Source: CAZUHB01 sp964620445
Lineage (GTDB): Bacteria; Planctomycetota; B15-G4; CAYZWU01
Direction of reading: 5' to 3'
DNA: 64,000 bases
Assembly: GCA_964620445.1 (NCBI GenBank)
Contig: CAZUHB010000001.1
Location: forward strand, 62,001-126,000
Shown in pieces: positions 48,423 to 57,046 of this stretch. A program made the position numbers and the translations under genes. How positions within the stretch are numbered: the first letter of the stretch is position 1; the number at the start of each line of letters is the position of its first letter. The notes under the pieces were generated by a model. That model was not told the DNA's origin. It saw only the letters and a program-made list of their open reading frames with translations, and searched no databases.

Positions 48423-49226
48423 TCAAACATCCCGTCTGCAAAACACTGCCAGGGCCATCCCCGAGGTGGCCAGGAAGAAGAGGAGGAGCACGGCCATGTG
48501 GGCGAGCGGGAAGGTCCGCAGGAAGACGACCTTTCCCGGAATGTAGTAATTGAAGATGGACAGGGCCGCCGGCAGCTCGAAGAGATCCCAGAACTGGGCC
48601 GCGAGACGGACGAAGAGCATGGCGGCCAGCGCGCCGATGGCGAGTCCCACCGCCGTGGCGCGGAAGGTGGCCGCCGCCGCCGCCAGAAAAGCGATCCCCT
48701 CCACGGCAAGGACGAAAAGGAGTGCGTTCAGACTGACGTAGACGAAAGGGATCGTGGCCGGCGCCTCGGGCAGGGGGATGAAGAGGGCGCCGAGCAGGTG
48801 CCCGACCCACATGAAGAGGATGAGAAAGACGGAGAGAACGATGCCGGCGGTGATCCGGCTGAGAAGGAAAGCGGCGCGCGAGATCGGCTGGGAGAGGAGC
48901 ATGTCGGTGCGGCCCTCCTCGGCGCCGCCCGATGCGGTCCGGCTCGCGAGGGCCACGATCGGCGTGATGAGAAGAAGAAGGTTCACGGGGTGGGTGAAAC
49001 CGAAGGAAAGAAAACCGGAGACCGTGATCGGATCGAGATAGTCCCCTCCGATGAGCGCCATCAGCCCCTTGGGAACGAGTTTGAACAATCCGGTCAGGGT
49101 CTTGTCCGGTCTGGCCGCGGCGTAGAATGCCACGATGAGGCATTGAAACAGAAGGAGCGACACACCGCAGCATAGCGCGCCGAAGCGGCTGAGCCTGAGT
49201 TCGAAGCGGATGATGTTGCCGTTCAT
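48423..49226 (-). CDS. ABC-2 type transporter permease
   Basis: A 267-aa membrane protein with six predicted helices (about 20-35, 60-90, 110-140, 150-175, 185-210, 235-258) and the EEGRTDMLLSQPISRAAFLLS segment typical of ABC-2 permeases. This segment, between helices, is the coupling region. It overlaps the ATPase gene by 4 bases (ATGA), so it is the permease of that exporter. Substrates of such small two-gene exporters vary from drugs to polysaccharide intermediates, so none is assigned. Confidence 0.87.
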   Translation of the reverse strand: MNGNIIRFELRLSRFGALCCGVSLLLFQCLIVAFYAAARPDKTLTGLFKLVPKGLMALIGGDYLDPITVSGFLSFGFTHPVNLLLLITPIVALASRTASGGAEEGRTDMLLSQPISRAAFLLSRITAGIVLSVFLILFMWVGHLLGALFIPLPEAPATIPFVYVSLNALLFVLAVEGIAFLAAAAATFRATAVGLAIGALAAMLFVRLAAQFWDLFELPAALSIFNYYIPGKVVFLRTFPLAHMAVLLLFFLATSGMALAVFCRRDV

Positions 49227-50155
49227 TTCGCCTCTCCTGGACCGCTGAAATAACTCCGGAAGAGGTCATCGAGAGCCGGCGGCGAGATCACGAGGTCGAG
49301 CACCGGCCTGGCCGCGAGCGTCTCGAGGAGGGGTGCGGGATCTCCCCGGCAGGCAAGGACGGCGCGCTCCCCGTCGATCTCGACCACGTCGATTCCGGGA
49401 AGGTCGAACCACTCCGCGCGCGGCGCGTCGGCAAAGACCGCCTCCACCCTCCGCGCACTCTTCTCCTTGAGTTCGGCCATGCCCTGGAGCGCCACCATGC
49501 GCCCCGAGCGGATGATTCCGACGCGGTCGCAGATCTCGTTCGTCTCGGCCAGATTGTGGCTCGAGAGGAAAACGGTTTTTCCCGAGCGCCGGGAGCGCTT
49601 GCAGAATTCGAAGAAACTGTGCCGTACCAGAGGATCGAGCCCCGATGTGGGTTCGTCGAGAACGAGCAGGTCCGGATCGTTCTGCATGGCGATCGCGATA
49701 CCCAGCTTCCACCGCGTGCCCTTCGAATAGGTGCGCACCTTGCGGTCGAGGAGCGCGCTGTCGAGGCCGAGACCGTCGAGCAGATCGGGTCGGAGCGTCG
49801 CCGGCCGGGGATTGAAGCGGTCGAAGAAGTCGAGCAATTCCAGACCTGTCAACACGGGCCAGAGGGAGAGCTCTCCGGGGAGGATGCCGATGCGGGACTT
49901 GTAGCGCCACTGGCCGGGCGTGACCGACTGCCCTAAAACCTCGATCCGGCCGCTGTCCGGACGGATGAGGTTGAGCAGCAGCCGGATACAGGTGGTCTTG
50001 CCCGCGCCGTTCGGCCCGAGAAAACCGAAAATCTCCCCCCTGTCCACGGAGAAGGTCACCCTGTCCGCGCCGATCACCGGGCCGTAGGACTTGGAGAGTC
50101 CGTCGACGGCGATCGCAAGTTCCGACTGGGGCATCGTTTTTCTTCGCGCTGCCAT
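49223..50155 (-). CDS. ABC transporter ATP-binding protein
   Basis: The 310-aa ATPase pairs with the ABC-2 permease. It has Walker A FLGPNGAGKTT, Walker B LLVLDEPTSGLD and H-loop LSSHNLAETNEI; the signature is degenerate (YSKGTRWKL, where LSGGQ-like is usual), common in the CcmA/DRA family. A C-terminal 80-residue alpha/beta domain follows. AGGA precedes the ATG by a few bases; Met8 is an alternative start. Promoter candidate TTGCAT-16-CATAAT lies upstream. It may export lipid or antibiotic-like compounds, not determined. Confidence 0.92.
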   Translation of the reverse strand: MAARRKTMPQSELAIAVDGLSKSYGPVIGADRVTFSVDRGEIFGFLGPNGAGKTTCIRLLLNLIRPDSGRIEVLGQSVTPGQWRYKSRIGILPGELSLWPVLTGLELLDFFDRFNPRPATLRPDLLDGLGLDSALLDRKVRTYSKGTRWKLGIAIAMQNDPDLLVLDEPTSGLDPLVRHSFFEFCKRSRRSGKTVFLSSHNLAETNEICDRVGIIRSGRMVALQGMAELKEKSARRVEAVFADAPRAEWFDLPGIDVVEIDGERAVLACRGDPAPLLETLAARPVLDLVISPPALDDLFRSYFSGPGEAK

Positions 50156-50463
50156 GGAATCCTTGTTTCCAAAATACTCTCCCCGGGCCGGTGTGCGGCC
50201 CGCCCCCCGGGGGCGCCCTCTGAATTATGCACTTTCCACGGCGCGATGCAATTCGTCTCTCTGTCAAGATTGACCTATCTCGTTTAATGGCACGCAATTG
50301 CCTTCATGTTTCAATGGACCGCTCCCCATCCGCCCGTCTTGAGGTTGACAATGGGCCGGACTTTCCTTAAGGTTCACCTTTTATATTGTTAACGTTCTGA
50401 ACAGGCCTGTTTGGCGGCAGTGGGGCTCTGCAAAGTGCAGCCAGGACCTGTCTCTCATCATCC
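50156..50463. promoter_or_regulatory. Divergent control region between the ABC exporter and the 2-oxoacid oxidoreductase operon
   Basis: This 308-base gap has no coding frame. For the - strand, TTGCAT (50251-50246) and CATAAT (50229-50224) are 16 bases apart, followed by GC-rich hairpins (GGGCCG/CGGCCC at 50185-50201). For the + strand, TTGACA (50345-50350) with TAAGGT (50368-50373) at 17 bases is a weak candidate. AACGTT and TTAA-rich words precede the operon start. Confidence 0.4.
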
Positions 50464-51213
50464 ATGGCAAACACGCGTGATTACCTCCCGAAGGAGCGTA
50501 TTGTCCTCGTCGTGGGCAATTACGGCTCAGGTAAGACGGAAGTCTCCGTCAATCTAGCGATCCATCTTGCCCGCGACCACGAAGTGGCAATTGCCGATCT
50601 CGATATCGTCAATCCCTACTTCCGCTGCCGCGAGGCGCGTGACGAGATGGAGAGCCACGGGATCCGGGTGATCAATCCCGCGGGCAGCTACCAGGCCGCC
50701 GATCTTCCGATCATCCTTCCCGAGATCAGGGGAACGATCCAGACGGGGGAAAAATACGTGATCTTCGACGTGGGCGGAGACGATGTGGGCGCGCGCGTTC
50801 TCAGCTCTCTGGCCGACATCTTCGAGGGACAGGCCTATTCCATGCTCCAGGTGATCAATGCCCGGAGGCCGTTCACCGACACGGTCGAGGGCTGCCTCAA
50901 GATCAAGAGCGAGATCGAGGCCGCCTCGCGCCTGCGTATCAACGGACTCGTGTCCAATACCCATCTTCTCGACGAAACCGACCGGGAGGTGGTCCGCGAG
51001 GGGTGCGATCTGGCCCGGCGCGTGGGCGACGAGGCCGGCCTGGAGCTCGAGTTCGTCACTGTCGACGAATCCTTGATCGCCGGCAGCGAGCCCGACATTT
51101 TCGAGGAGACCGGTTCGTGCGCGATCCTGAGGCTCCGGAGGCGCATGCTGCCGCCGTGGAAGCTGAAGAGAATGACCGACAGGGCCGACCGAGTTTTGAA
51201 ACGAGATTCCTGA
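50464..51213 (+). CDS. P-loop nucleotide-binding protein, MinD/CobQ-like, of the Kor operon
   Basis: The 249-aa soluble ATPase has a deviant-like P-loop VVGNYGSGKTEVS at about 17-29, a switch-I-like ADLDIVNPYFR, and IFDVGGDDVGAR. Proteins of this subfamily are found in front of 2-oxoacid:ferredoxin oxidoreductase genes in several anaerobes, but their task is not known to me with certainty. Assembly or maturation of the iron-sulfur or thiamine enzyme is one possibility. It is 53 bases upstream of the ferredoxin gene, so it likely leads the operon. Confidence 0.82.
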   Translation: MANTRDYLPKERIVLVVGNYGSGKTEVSVNLAIHLARDHEVAIADLDIVNPYFRCREARDEMESHGIRVINPAGSYQAADLPIILPEIRGTIQTGEKYVIFDVGGDDVGARVLSSLADIFEGQAYSMLQVINARRPFTDTVEGCLKIKSEIEAASRLRINGLVSNTHLLDETDREVVREGCDLARRVGDEAGLELEFVTVDESLIAGSEPDIFEETGSCAILRLRRRMLPPWKLKRMTDRADRVLKRDS

Positions 51214-51266
51214 ACAGCCGGAAACTGTTCGGGCCGATCGATGGACCGAAGTGAGGTGTTTTCGAG

Positions 51267-51500
51267 ATGCCCAAAATCCAAGTCGACGAAACGCGGTGCA
51301 AGGGGTGCGAGCGGTGCAAGGAAGCCTGCCCCCAGAAAGTGATCGCCATGTCGGACAAGCTGAACGCCAAGGGCTACTTCTTCGCGACGCCCAGTGAGCA
51401 GCCGCGCTGTCTCGGTTGCACGCTGTGCGCGGTGTCCTGTCCCGATGTGGCGATCCAGGTTTTCGTGCACGGAACGCAGTACCGCTTCTTCAACTATTGA
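51267..51500 (+). CDS. korD: 2-oxoacid:ferredoxin oxidoreductase, delta (2[4Fe-4S] ferredoxin) subunit
   Basis: The 77-aa protein has two complete cluster motifs: CKGCERCKEACP and CLGCTLCAVSCP. Such a small subunit transfers electrons from the catalytic alpha/beta core of KOR/VOR/POR to soluble ferredoxin or to a partner. GAGG is upstream of ATG. The alpha-subunit gene follows by 14 bases. The delta subunit may be the branch point between the Kor core and the Nuo-like module in this operon. Confidence 0.92.
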   Translation: MPKIQVDETRCKGCERCKEACPQKVIAMSDKLNAKGYFFATPSEQPRCLGCTLCAVSCPDVAIQVFVHGTQYRFFNY

Positions 51501-51514
51501 AAAGAGGGACGATC

Positions 51515-52564
51515 ATGGCCAAGGTTCTCATGAAAGGGTGCGAAGCGATCGGCGAGGCCGCGATCCGCGCCGGATGCCGCAATTTCTTCGGTTATCCGAT
51601 CACGCCGCAGACCGAGGTTCCTGAATATCTCGCCAAGCGTTTCCCCGAGGTGGGGGGGATCTTCGTCCAGGCAGAGAGCGAGGTGGCGGCGATCAACATG
51701 CTCTACGGCGGCGCCGGCGTCGGCAAGCGGGTGCTGACCACTTCGTCCAGCCCGGGCATCAGCCTCATGGCCGAGGGAATGTCCTATGCCGCCGCCAGCC
51801 ACTTGCCCCTCGTTCTGGTGAACATCGTGCGCGCCGGTCCGGGTCTTGGCGGGATCCTGCCTTCCCAGTCGGACTATCTCCAGGCGACCAAGGGCCACGG
51901 CCACGGCGATTACAAGATCATCGTGCTCGCTCCGTCGTCGGTTCAGGAAGCGGTCGACCTGATCTACGAGGCCTTCGATCTCGCCGACAAGTACCTCACG
52001 CCGGTGATGATCATGGGCGACGGGATGATCGGCCAGATGATGGAGCCCGTGGACTTTCCGCCCATGCGCGATCTCGAGTCCCTGCCTGAAAAACCGTGGG
52101 CTGCCACGGGTGCCGTCGACCGACCGCCGAACATCATCAACTCGCTTTACCTCAAGGAGACCCTGTGCAACGAGAACAACTGGAAGCTCCGAGCCAGGTA
52201 CGACGAGATCGAGAAGAAGGAAAAACGCCACGAGACCTACAAGTGCCGCGGCGCGCTCGATCTGCTCATCGTGGCCTATGGCACCATGTCGCGCATCTGC
52301 AAGACGGCCGTCGACGAGATCAAGGGAAAGAAGATCGGCGTGTTCCGGCCGATCACGCTCTACCCCTACCCCTACGAGGCGCTGGCCAAGGAAGCGGCGA
52401 AGGCCGAGCAGGTGCTCGTCGTGGAAATGAGCACGGGCCAGATGATCGAGGATGTCAAGCTCGCCGTGCTCGGCTCCAGACCGATCCACTTCTACGGCGA
52501 AACGGGTGGCGTGGTCCCGTCCCCCGACGATGTGGGACGAAAACTGGCAGAGCTGTTAGATTGA
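51515..52564 (+). CDS. vorB: 2-oxoacid:ferredoxin oxidoreductase alpha subunit (VorB/KorA type)
   Basis: The 349-aa subunit begins at ATG with GAGGG upstream; the frame's first Met lies in the ferredoxin gene and is not used. Family motifs are YPITPQTEVPEY, EVAAINMLYGGAG and GILPSQSDYLQATKGHG, where the domain binds the pyrimidine ring of thiamine diphosphate. The short form without a fused gamma domain matches VorB and KorA. It forms a heterotetramer with the next two genes. The 2-oxoacid used (2-oxoglutarate, branched 2-oxoacid or 2-oxoadipate) cannot be read from the sequence. Confidence 0.92.
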   Translation: MAKVLMKGCEAIGEAAIRAGCRNFFGYPITPQTEVPEYLAKRFPEVGGIFVQAESEVAAINMLYGGAGVGKRVLTTSSSPGISLMAEGMSYAAASHLPLVLVNIVRAGPGLGGILPSQSDYLQATKGHGHGDYKIIVLAPSSVQEAVDLIYEAFDLADKYLTPVMIMGDGMIGQMMEPVDFPPMRDLESLPEKPWAATGAVDRPPNIINSLYLKETLCNENNWKLRARYDEIEKKEKRHETYKCRGALDLLIVAYGTMSRICKTAVDEIKGKKIGVFRPITLYPYPYEALAKEAAKAEQVLVVEMSTGQMIEDVKLAVLGSRPIHFYGETGGVVPSPDDVGRKLAELLD

Positions 52565-52577
52565 GAGGATGGCCGTC

Positions 52578-53375
52578 ATGAAAAAGATATTCGACTATCC
52601 CCAGGCGCTCACCGAGAATCACACCCACTACTGCCCCGGGTGCACGCACGGTACGATCCACCGCATGGTGGCCGAGGCGCTCGACGAGCTCGGCCTGCGC
52701 GAGAGCGCCGTGGGAATCGCGCCGGTCGGCTGCTCCGTGCTGGCCTACAATTACTTCAACTGCGACATGTTCGAGGCCGCACACGGCCGCGCCCCGGCCG
52801 TGGCAACGGGCGCGAAGCGGTGCCGGCCCAATCTGACGGTCTTCACCTACCAGGGGGACGGCGACCTCGCCTCGATCGGGACGGCCGAGATCATCCACGC
52901 CGCCAACAGGGGCGAGAAGATCACGGTCATCTTCGTGAACAATGCCATTTACGGCATGACGGGCGGCCAGATGGCGCCGACCACCATGCCGGGCCAGGTC
53001 ACGACCACCTGTCCCTTCGGGCGGAATACGAGCCACGAGGGGCACCCGATCCGTGTGGTCGAACTTCTCGGCGCGCTCCAGACGCCCTCCTTTCTCGTGC
53101 GCGTGGCGTCCCACACGGCGCTCCACGCGGTGGGGGCCAAGAAGGCGATCCGCGAGGCCTTCCGGCTCCAGTCGGAGGGGCGGTGCTTCACCCTTGTTGA
53201 GATCCTCTCCGTCTGTCCCACGAACTGGGGCATGACCGCACCCGAGGCGGACCAGTGGCTCGTGGAGACCATGATGCCCTACTACAAGCTGGGCGTGTTG
53301 AAGCATCCCGACGGGGTCGAGGCGTACAGGGCCCGCGCGGCGGAGATCGTGGATTCAGAGGTTGGAGGGCAATGA
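52578..53375 (+). CDS. korB: 2-oxoacid:ferredoxin oxidoreductase beta subunit (TPP-binding)
   Basis: The 265-aa subunit has the thiamine-diphosphate and Mg2+ motif GDGDLASIG, then NNAIYGMTGGQMAPTT. The N-terminal CPGCTHG contributes to the iron-sulfur site: Cys residues at about 19 and 22 and further Cys (APVGCSVLAYN) match the [4Fe-4S] cluster of OFORs. ATG 52578 is preferred because GAGAGG is 9 bases before it; ATG 52569 directly follows the site. Conserved HTH-to-HEGHPIR is typical of KorB/VorA. It is co-translated with the gamma gene. Confidence 0.92.
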   Translation: MKKIFDYPQALTENHTHYCPGCTHGTIHRMVAEALDELGLRESAVGIAPVGCSVLAYNYFNCDMFEAAHGRAPAVATGAKRCRPNLTVFTYQGDGDLASIGTAEIIHAANRGEKITVIFVNNAIYGMTGGQMAPTTMPGQVTTTCPFGRNTSHEGHPIRVVELLGALQTPSFLVRVASHTALHAVGAKKAIREAFRLQSEGRCFTLVEILSVCPTNWGMTAPEADQWLVETMMPYYKLGVLKHPDGVEAYRARAAEIVDSEVGGQ

Positions 53376-53376
53376 T

Positions 53377-53928
53377 ATGCAGACCGAAGTGATCATGTCC
53401 GGTTTCGGCGGGCAAGGCTTGATGTCGATCGGCAAGCTTCTTGCACTCGCCGGGCTCGAGGAAGGCAAGGACGTGACCTGGCTGCCTTCTTACGGTCCCG
53501 AGATGCGCGGCGGAACGGCCAACTGTACCGTGGTGATCGCCGACAAGCCGATCGGGTCGCCGCTGATCTCGTCACCCACGGCGGCGCTTGTCATGAACCA
53601 GCCGTCGCTGGAGAAATTCGCGCCGGCCCTCAAGGAGGGTGGGCTCCTGGTGGTGAACAGCTCCATGATCTCGATCCACAGCGACCGGTCCGATATCACA
53701 TCGTTCAGGATCGGCGCCAACAGCCTCTCCATGGAACTGGGAAACAAACGGGCCGCCAACCTGGTCATGCTGGGCGCCTACCTCGGGCTCGACGAGGTGG
53801 TTTCCCACAAGACCCTCCTGAAGGCGATCGAGAAGACCTTCGCTTCCAAGAAGCAGTTCATCGATGTGAACTGCAAGTGCTTCATGAAAGGCTACGAGAC
53901 CGCAAAAGCGGGGATTAGCGATGAGTAA
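53377..53928 (+). CDS. korC: 2-oxoacid:ferredoxin oxidoreductase gamma subunit
   Basis: The 183-aa subunit has the GFGGQGLMSIGKLLALAG and TWLPSYGPEMRGGTANC motifs of the OFOR gamma domain, where coenzyme A is bound. GGAGGG is 7 bases before ATG. The stop overlaps the next gene (ATGAGTAA), so the Kor and Nuo parts are directly coupled at this junction. Together with KorD, KorA and KorB it completes a four-subunit OFOR. Confidence 0.92.
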   Translation: MQTEVIMSGFGGQGLMSIGKLLALAGLEEGKDVTWLPSYGPEMRGGTANCTVVIADKPIGSPLISSPTAALVMNQPSLEKFAPALKEGGLLVVNSSMISIHSDRSDITSFRIGANSLSMELGNKRAANLVMLGAYLGLDEVVSHKTLLKAIEKTFASKKQFIDVNCKCFMKGYETAKAGISDE

Positions 53929-54406
53929 AACCAAGGTACTCGAGCGCAAGCTCGACGAGAAGAAGATCACAGCCCTCCTCGAGAAGTTTCCCGAGAACGA
54001 TCCGCGCTGCCTGATCCACGCGCTCCAGGACATCCAGGCCGTCTGCGGCTACATCCCCTGCGAGGTGGTGATGCGGCTCTGCGACCGCATCGGTGTGCCG
54101 CTCAGCAAGGCGTTCTCGACCGCCACCTTCTACAAGGCCTTCAGCCTCGATCCGAAGGGCGATCTGATCATCCGTGTCTGCACCGGCACGGCGTGCCACA
54201 TCCGCGGCGCTCAGACCCTGGTCGACGAGGTGAGCGGCTCCCTGTCGATCAAGCCCGGCGGCACGACAAAGGACCTCAAGTTCACCCTCGAGACGGTCAA
54301 CTGTGTGGGGGCCTGCGCCATGGCTCCCGTGGTTTCCCTCAACGGCAAGTACCACGGCAATGTTCAACCCGGGACCCTCGTGGACAAGATCAAAGGCGGA
54401 AAATGA
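53921..54406 (+). CDS. NuoE-like [2Fe-2S] subunit
   Basis: The 161-aa protein has the thioredoxin-like NuoE fold: FYKAFSLDPKGD, VCTGTACHIRGA and VNCVGACAMAP, which hold the four Cys of one [2Fe-2S] cluster. The N-terminal region (LEKFPENDPRCLIHALQDIQ) is typical of HndA and NuoE. Start and the preceding stop overlap by 8 bases. It should dock on the NuoF-like flavoprotein, as in NADH:quinone oxidoreductase or NAD-reducing hydrogenase. No other Nuo genes of complex I are present. Confidence 0.92.
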   Translation: MSKTKVLERKLDEKKITALLEKFPENDPRCLIHALQDIQAVCGYIPCEVVMRLCDRIGVPLSKAFSTATFYKAFSLDPKGDLIIRVCTGTACHIRGAQTLVDEVSGSLSIKPGGTTKDLKFTLETVNCVGACAMAPVVSLNGKYHGNVQPGTLVDKIKGGK

Positions 54407-54407
54407 G

Positions 54408-56267
54408 ATGCGCATTGAGAGTGTGAAAAGCCTGAAAAGCCTGGCCGACAAGGTCCGGCGCGAGCAGAAGAAACGATCGACCGAGATCCTGGTCTGCGCC
54501 GGGACGGGCTGCCTCGCGAACGGCGCCCTGGAAGTGGCCGAGTCGCTCGAGCGCTCGATCAAAAAGCGAAAACTCGACGCGAAACTCAAACTCGGCGTCA
54601 AGAGGACCGGGTGCCACGGATTCTGCGAAAAGGGCCCGCTCGTGGTGATCCAGCCGTCGGGAATCTTTTACAAGAGTGTGCGCACCAGGGATGTGAAGGA
54701 TATCGTGGAGAAGACCCTCGTTGGCGGCGAGATCATCAAGCGCCTTCTCTACCGCGATCCCCTGGCCAAGAAGAAGGTCGAAACCTACCAGGAGATCCCC
54801 TTCTACAGCCGCCAGCATCGGATCGCGCTCCGCAACATCGGCAAGATCGATCCGGCCGCCATCGAAGACTACATCTCCCAGGGGGGGTACCGGGGACTGG
54901 CCAAGGCGCTCACCGAGATGGAGCCGGACGAAGTGGTCGACGCGGTCGACCGGTCGGGGCTGCGCGGCCGCGGCGGGGGAGGATTTCCCACGGGCCGCAA
55001 GTGGCGCACCTGCCGCGACGCGGCCGACGAGCCGCGCTACGTGCTCTGCAACGCCGATGAAGGCGATCCGGGCGCGTTCATGGATCGGAGCATCTGCGAG
55101 GGCGACCCCCACGCGGTGATCGAGGGCATGGTGATCGGTGCCTACGCGATCGGCGCGACGAGCGGCTTCATCTACGTGCGCGAGGAGTATCCTCTCGCCG
55201 TGGTGAACCTCGCGCGCGCCATCACCGACGCCCGGGAGCGGGGATTTCTCGGCGAGAATATCCTCGGCTCCGGTTTCTCCTACGACGTGGAGATCGCCCG
55301 CGGCGGCGGCGCGTTCGTGTGCGGCGAGTCGTCGGCGCTCATGAAATCGGTGGCCGGCGAGGTGGGCGAGCCGCGCGCCAAGTACGTTCACTCCGTGATC
55401 AAGGGACTCTACGACAAGCCGACCGTGCTCAACAACGTCGAGACCTGGGCCAACGTTCCCTGGATCGTCACCGAGGGGGCCGAAGCGTTCAGTGCTCTCG
55501 GCACGAAAAAGAGCACGGGCACCAAGGCCTTCAGCCTCGTGGGCAAGGTGAAGAACACGGGCCTCGTCGAGGTGCCCATGGGCATCACGCTGCGCGAGAT
55601 CATCTACGACATCGGTGGGGGCATCATCGGCGACCGTCCCTTCAAGGGGGTACAGACCGGCGGTCCGTCGGGCGGGTGCCTGCCCGAGCACGAGCTCGAC
55701 CTGGCCGTCGACTTCGACACGCTCACATCCAAGGGATCGATGATGGGTTCGGGCGGCATGATCGTGATGGACGACCAGACCTGCATGGTCGATGTGGCCC
55801 GCTACTTCCTCAAGTTCCTCGTCGACGAGAGTTGCGGCAAGTGCGTGCCCTGCCGCGAGGGGGTCAACCAGCTCTGGCTCATGCTCGAGGACATCTGCGC
55901 CGGAAAGGGCAGAAAGGGAGACATCGAGAAGATCGAGGCGTTGAGCGACACGATCGTCGCGGCGTCTCTCTGCGCCCTGGGCAAGTCGGCGCCCAATCCC
56001 GTGCTCAGCACGCTCCGCTACTTCCGGGACGAGTATGAGTCGCACATCAAGAAGAAACACTGCCCCGCGGGGATCTGCAAGGATCTCTTCAAGTTCAAGA
56101 TATCGAAGGAAAAGTGCACCGGATGCGAGGCGTGCGCCAAGGCCTGTCCCGTGGATTGCATCACCGGTGAAAAGAAGAAACTACACAAGATCGAGAACAA
56201 GAAGTGCACCCGCTGCGGCGCTTGCCGCAACGTGTGCCACTTCGACGCTGTCGAGGTTGTCCGATGA
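54408..56267 (+). CDS. NuoF-like NADH-binding flavoprotein with extra ferredoxin domains
   Basis: The 619-aa subunit combines, in order, an N-terminal thioredoxin-like [2Fe-2S] domain (CAGTGC ... GCHGFC, about 27-90), an FMN and NADH site (GRGGGGFPTGRKW, about 185-200; ADEGDPGAFMDR), a SLBB domain, a [4Fe-4S] site (ESCGKCVPCREG) and two C-terminal [4Fe-4S] motifs (CTGCEACAKACPVDC, CTRCGACRNVC). This is the HndC/HoxF type, larger than complex-I NuoF. ATG is two bases after the NuoE stop. It is the likely NAD(P)-reactive site of the operon and the starting point of the electron chain to or from the Kor complex. Confidence 0.95.
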   Translation: MRIESVKSLKSLADKVRREQKKRSTEILVCAGTGCLANGALEVAESLERSIKKRKLDAKLKLGVKRTGCHGFCEKGPLVVIQPSGIFYKSVRTRDVKDIVEKTLVGGEIIKRLLYRDPLAKKKVETYQEIPFYSRQHRIALRNIGKIDPAAIEDYISQGGYRGLAKALTEMEPDEVVDAVDRSGLRGRGGGGFPTGRKWRTCRDAADEPRYVLCNADEGDPGAFMDRSICEGDPHAVIEGMVIGAYAIGATSGFIYVREEYPLAVVNLARAITDARERGFLGENILGSGFSYDVEIARGGGAFVCGESSALMKSVAGEVGEPRAKYVHSVIKGLYDKPTVLNNVETWANVPWIVTEGAEAFSALGTKKSTGTKAFSLVGKVKNTGLVEVPMGITLREIIYDIGGGIIGDRPFKGVQTGGPSGGCLPEHELDLAVDFDTLTSKGSMMGSGGMIVMDDQTCMVDVARYFLKFLVDESCGKCVPCREGVNQLWLMLEDICAGKGRKGDIEKIEALSDTIVAASLCALGKSAPNPVLSTLRYFRDEYESHIKKKHCPAGICKDLFKFKISKEKCTGCEACAKACPVDCITGEKKKLHKIENKKCTRCGACRNVCHFDAVEVVR

Positions 56268-57046
56268 GCGAAAAGACGATCAATCTGGAAATCAACGGCC
56301 GTTTCTTTCAGGCTGCCGAGGGACAGACCGTGCTCGACGTGGCGCGGCGCGAGGGGATCGAGATCCCCACGCTCTGCCACCATGACGCGCTCGAACCGTT
56401 CGGCGCCTGCCGGATCTGTCTGGTGGAGATCACCCACAAGAATTGGAAGGGGTGGTCGGGCCTGGTCACCGCATGCCTCTACCCCGTGGAGGAAGGGCTC
56501 CAGGTGACCACCGAGAACGCCGAGATCGCCAAGGCGCGAAGAACGATGCTCGATCTCCTGCTGGCGCGCTGTCCGGGCTCGGACAAGATCCGCCGGCTGG
56601 CGGCCGCGCAGGGGGTGACCAAGACGTCTTTCAAGAAGGCGGCTCATCCCACGACGTGCATCCTCTGCGGCCTGTGCGTGCGCGTCTGCGCCGTCAAGGG
56701 CGCCAACGCCATCGACACGTCGGGTCGAGGCATCGGCAAGAAGATCGCCATCCCGTTCCGCCAGCCGCCTCCCGATTGCATCGGGTGTGCGTCGTGCGCC
56801 CACATCTGTCCCACCGACACGATCCGGTGCGAGGACACGGGAACGGGTCGCAAGATCTGGGGGCATTCCTTCGAGATGGTCGCGTGCGAGGCGTGCGGCA
56901 AGCCGATCCTGCCCAGAAAGCAGATGGAATTCGAGGCGGCGCGCTCGAAGCTCGACGAGAGCTACTTTTCGGTCTGCGCGGACTGTTCCCAGGCGAAAAC
57001 CTTCAAGACGATCGGCACCGCCTTTGACATGGAGGGCGTCCAGTAA
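56264..57046 (+). CDS. Short NuoG-like iron-sulfur subunit without catalytic domain
   Basis: The 260-aa protein starts at an ATG overlapping the NuoF stop (ATGA). Its [2Fe-2S] ferredoxin domain has Cys38, Cys49, Cys52 and Cys71. Ferredoxin-like [4Fe-4S] motifs follow: CILCGLCVRVC and CIGCASCAHICP. The C-terminal section has two CxxC pairs (CEACGK, CADCSQ), as in a zinc ribbon. NuoG, HndD and HoxU share the N-terminal part, but the large molybdopterin-like or H-cluster domain is missing. It may connect NuoEF to the Kor or ferredoxin. It is not an [FeFe] hydrogenase. Confidence 0.9.
   Translation: MSEKTINLEINGRFFQAAEGQTVLDVARREGIEIPTLCHHDALEPFGACRICLVEITHKNWKGWSGLVTACLYPVEEGLQVTTENAEIAKARRTMLDLLLARCPGSDKIRRLAAAQGVTKTSFKKAAHPTTCILCGLCVRVCAVKGANAIDTSGRGIGKKIAIPFRQPPPDCIGCASCAHICPTDTIRCEDTGTGRKIWGHSFEMVACEACGKPILPRKQMEFEAARSKLDESYFSVCADCSQAKTFKTIGTAFDMEGVQ

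Noticed and set aside
54390..56060. 556-codon frame opposite the NuoF-like gene
   Set aside because: It has no motif and its composition is that of complementary GC-rich codons.
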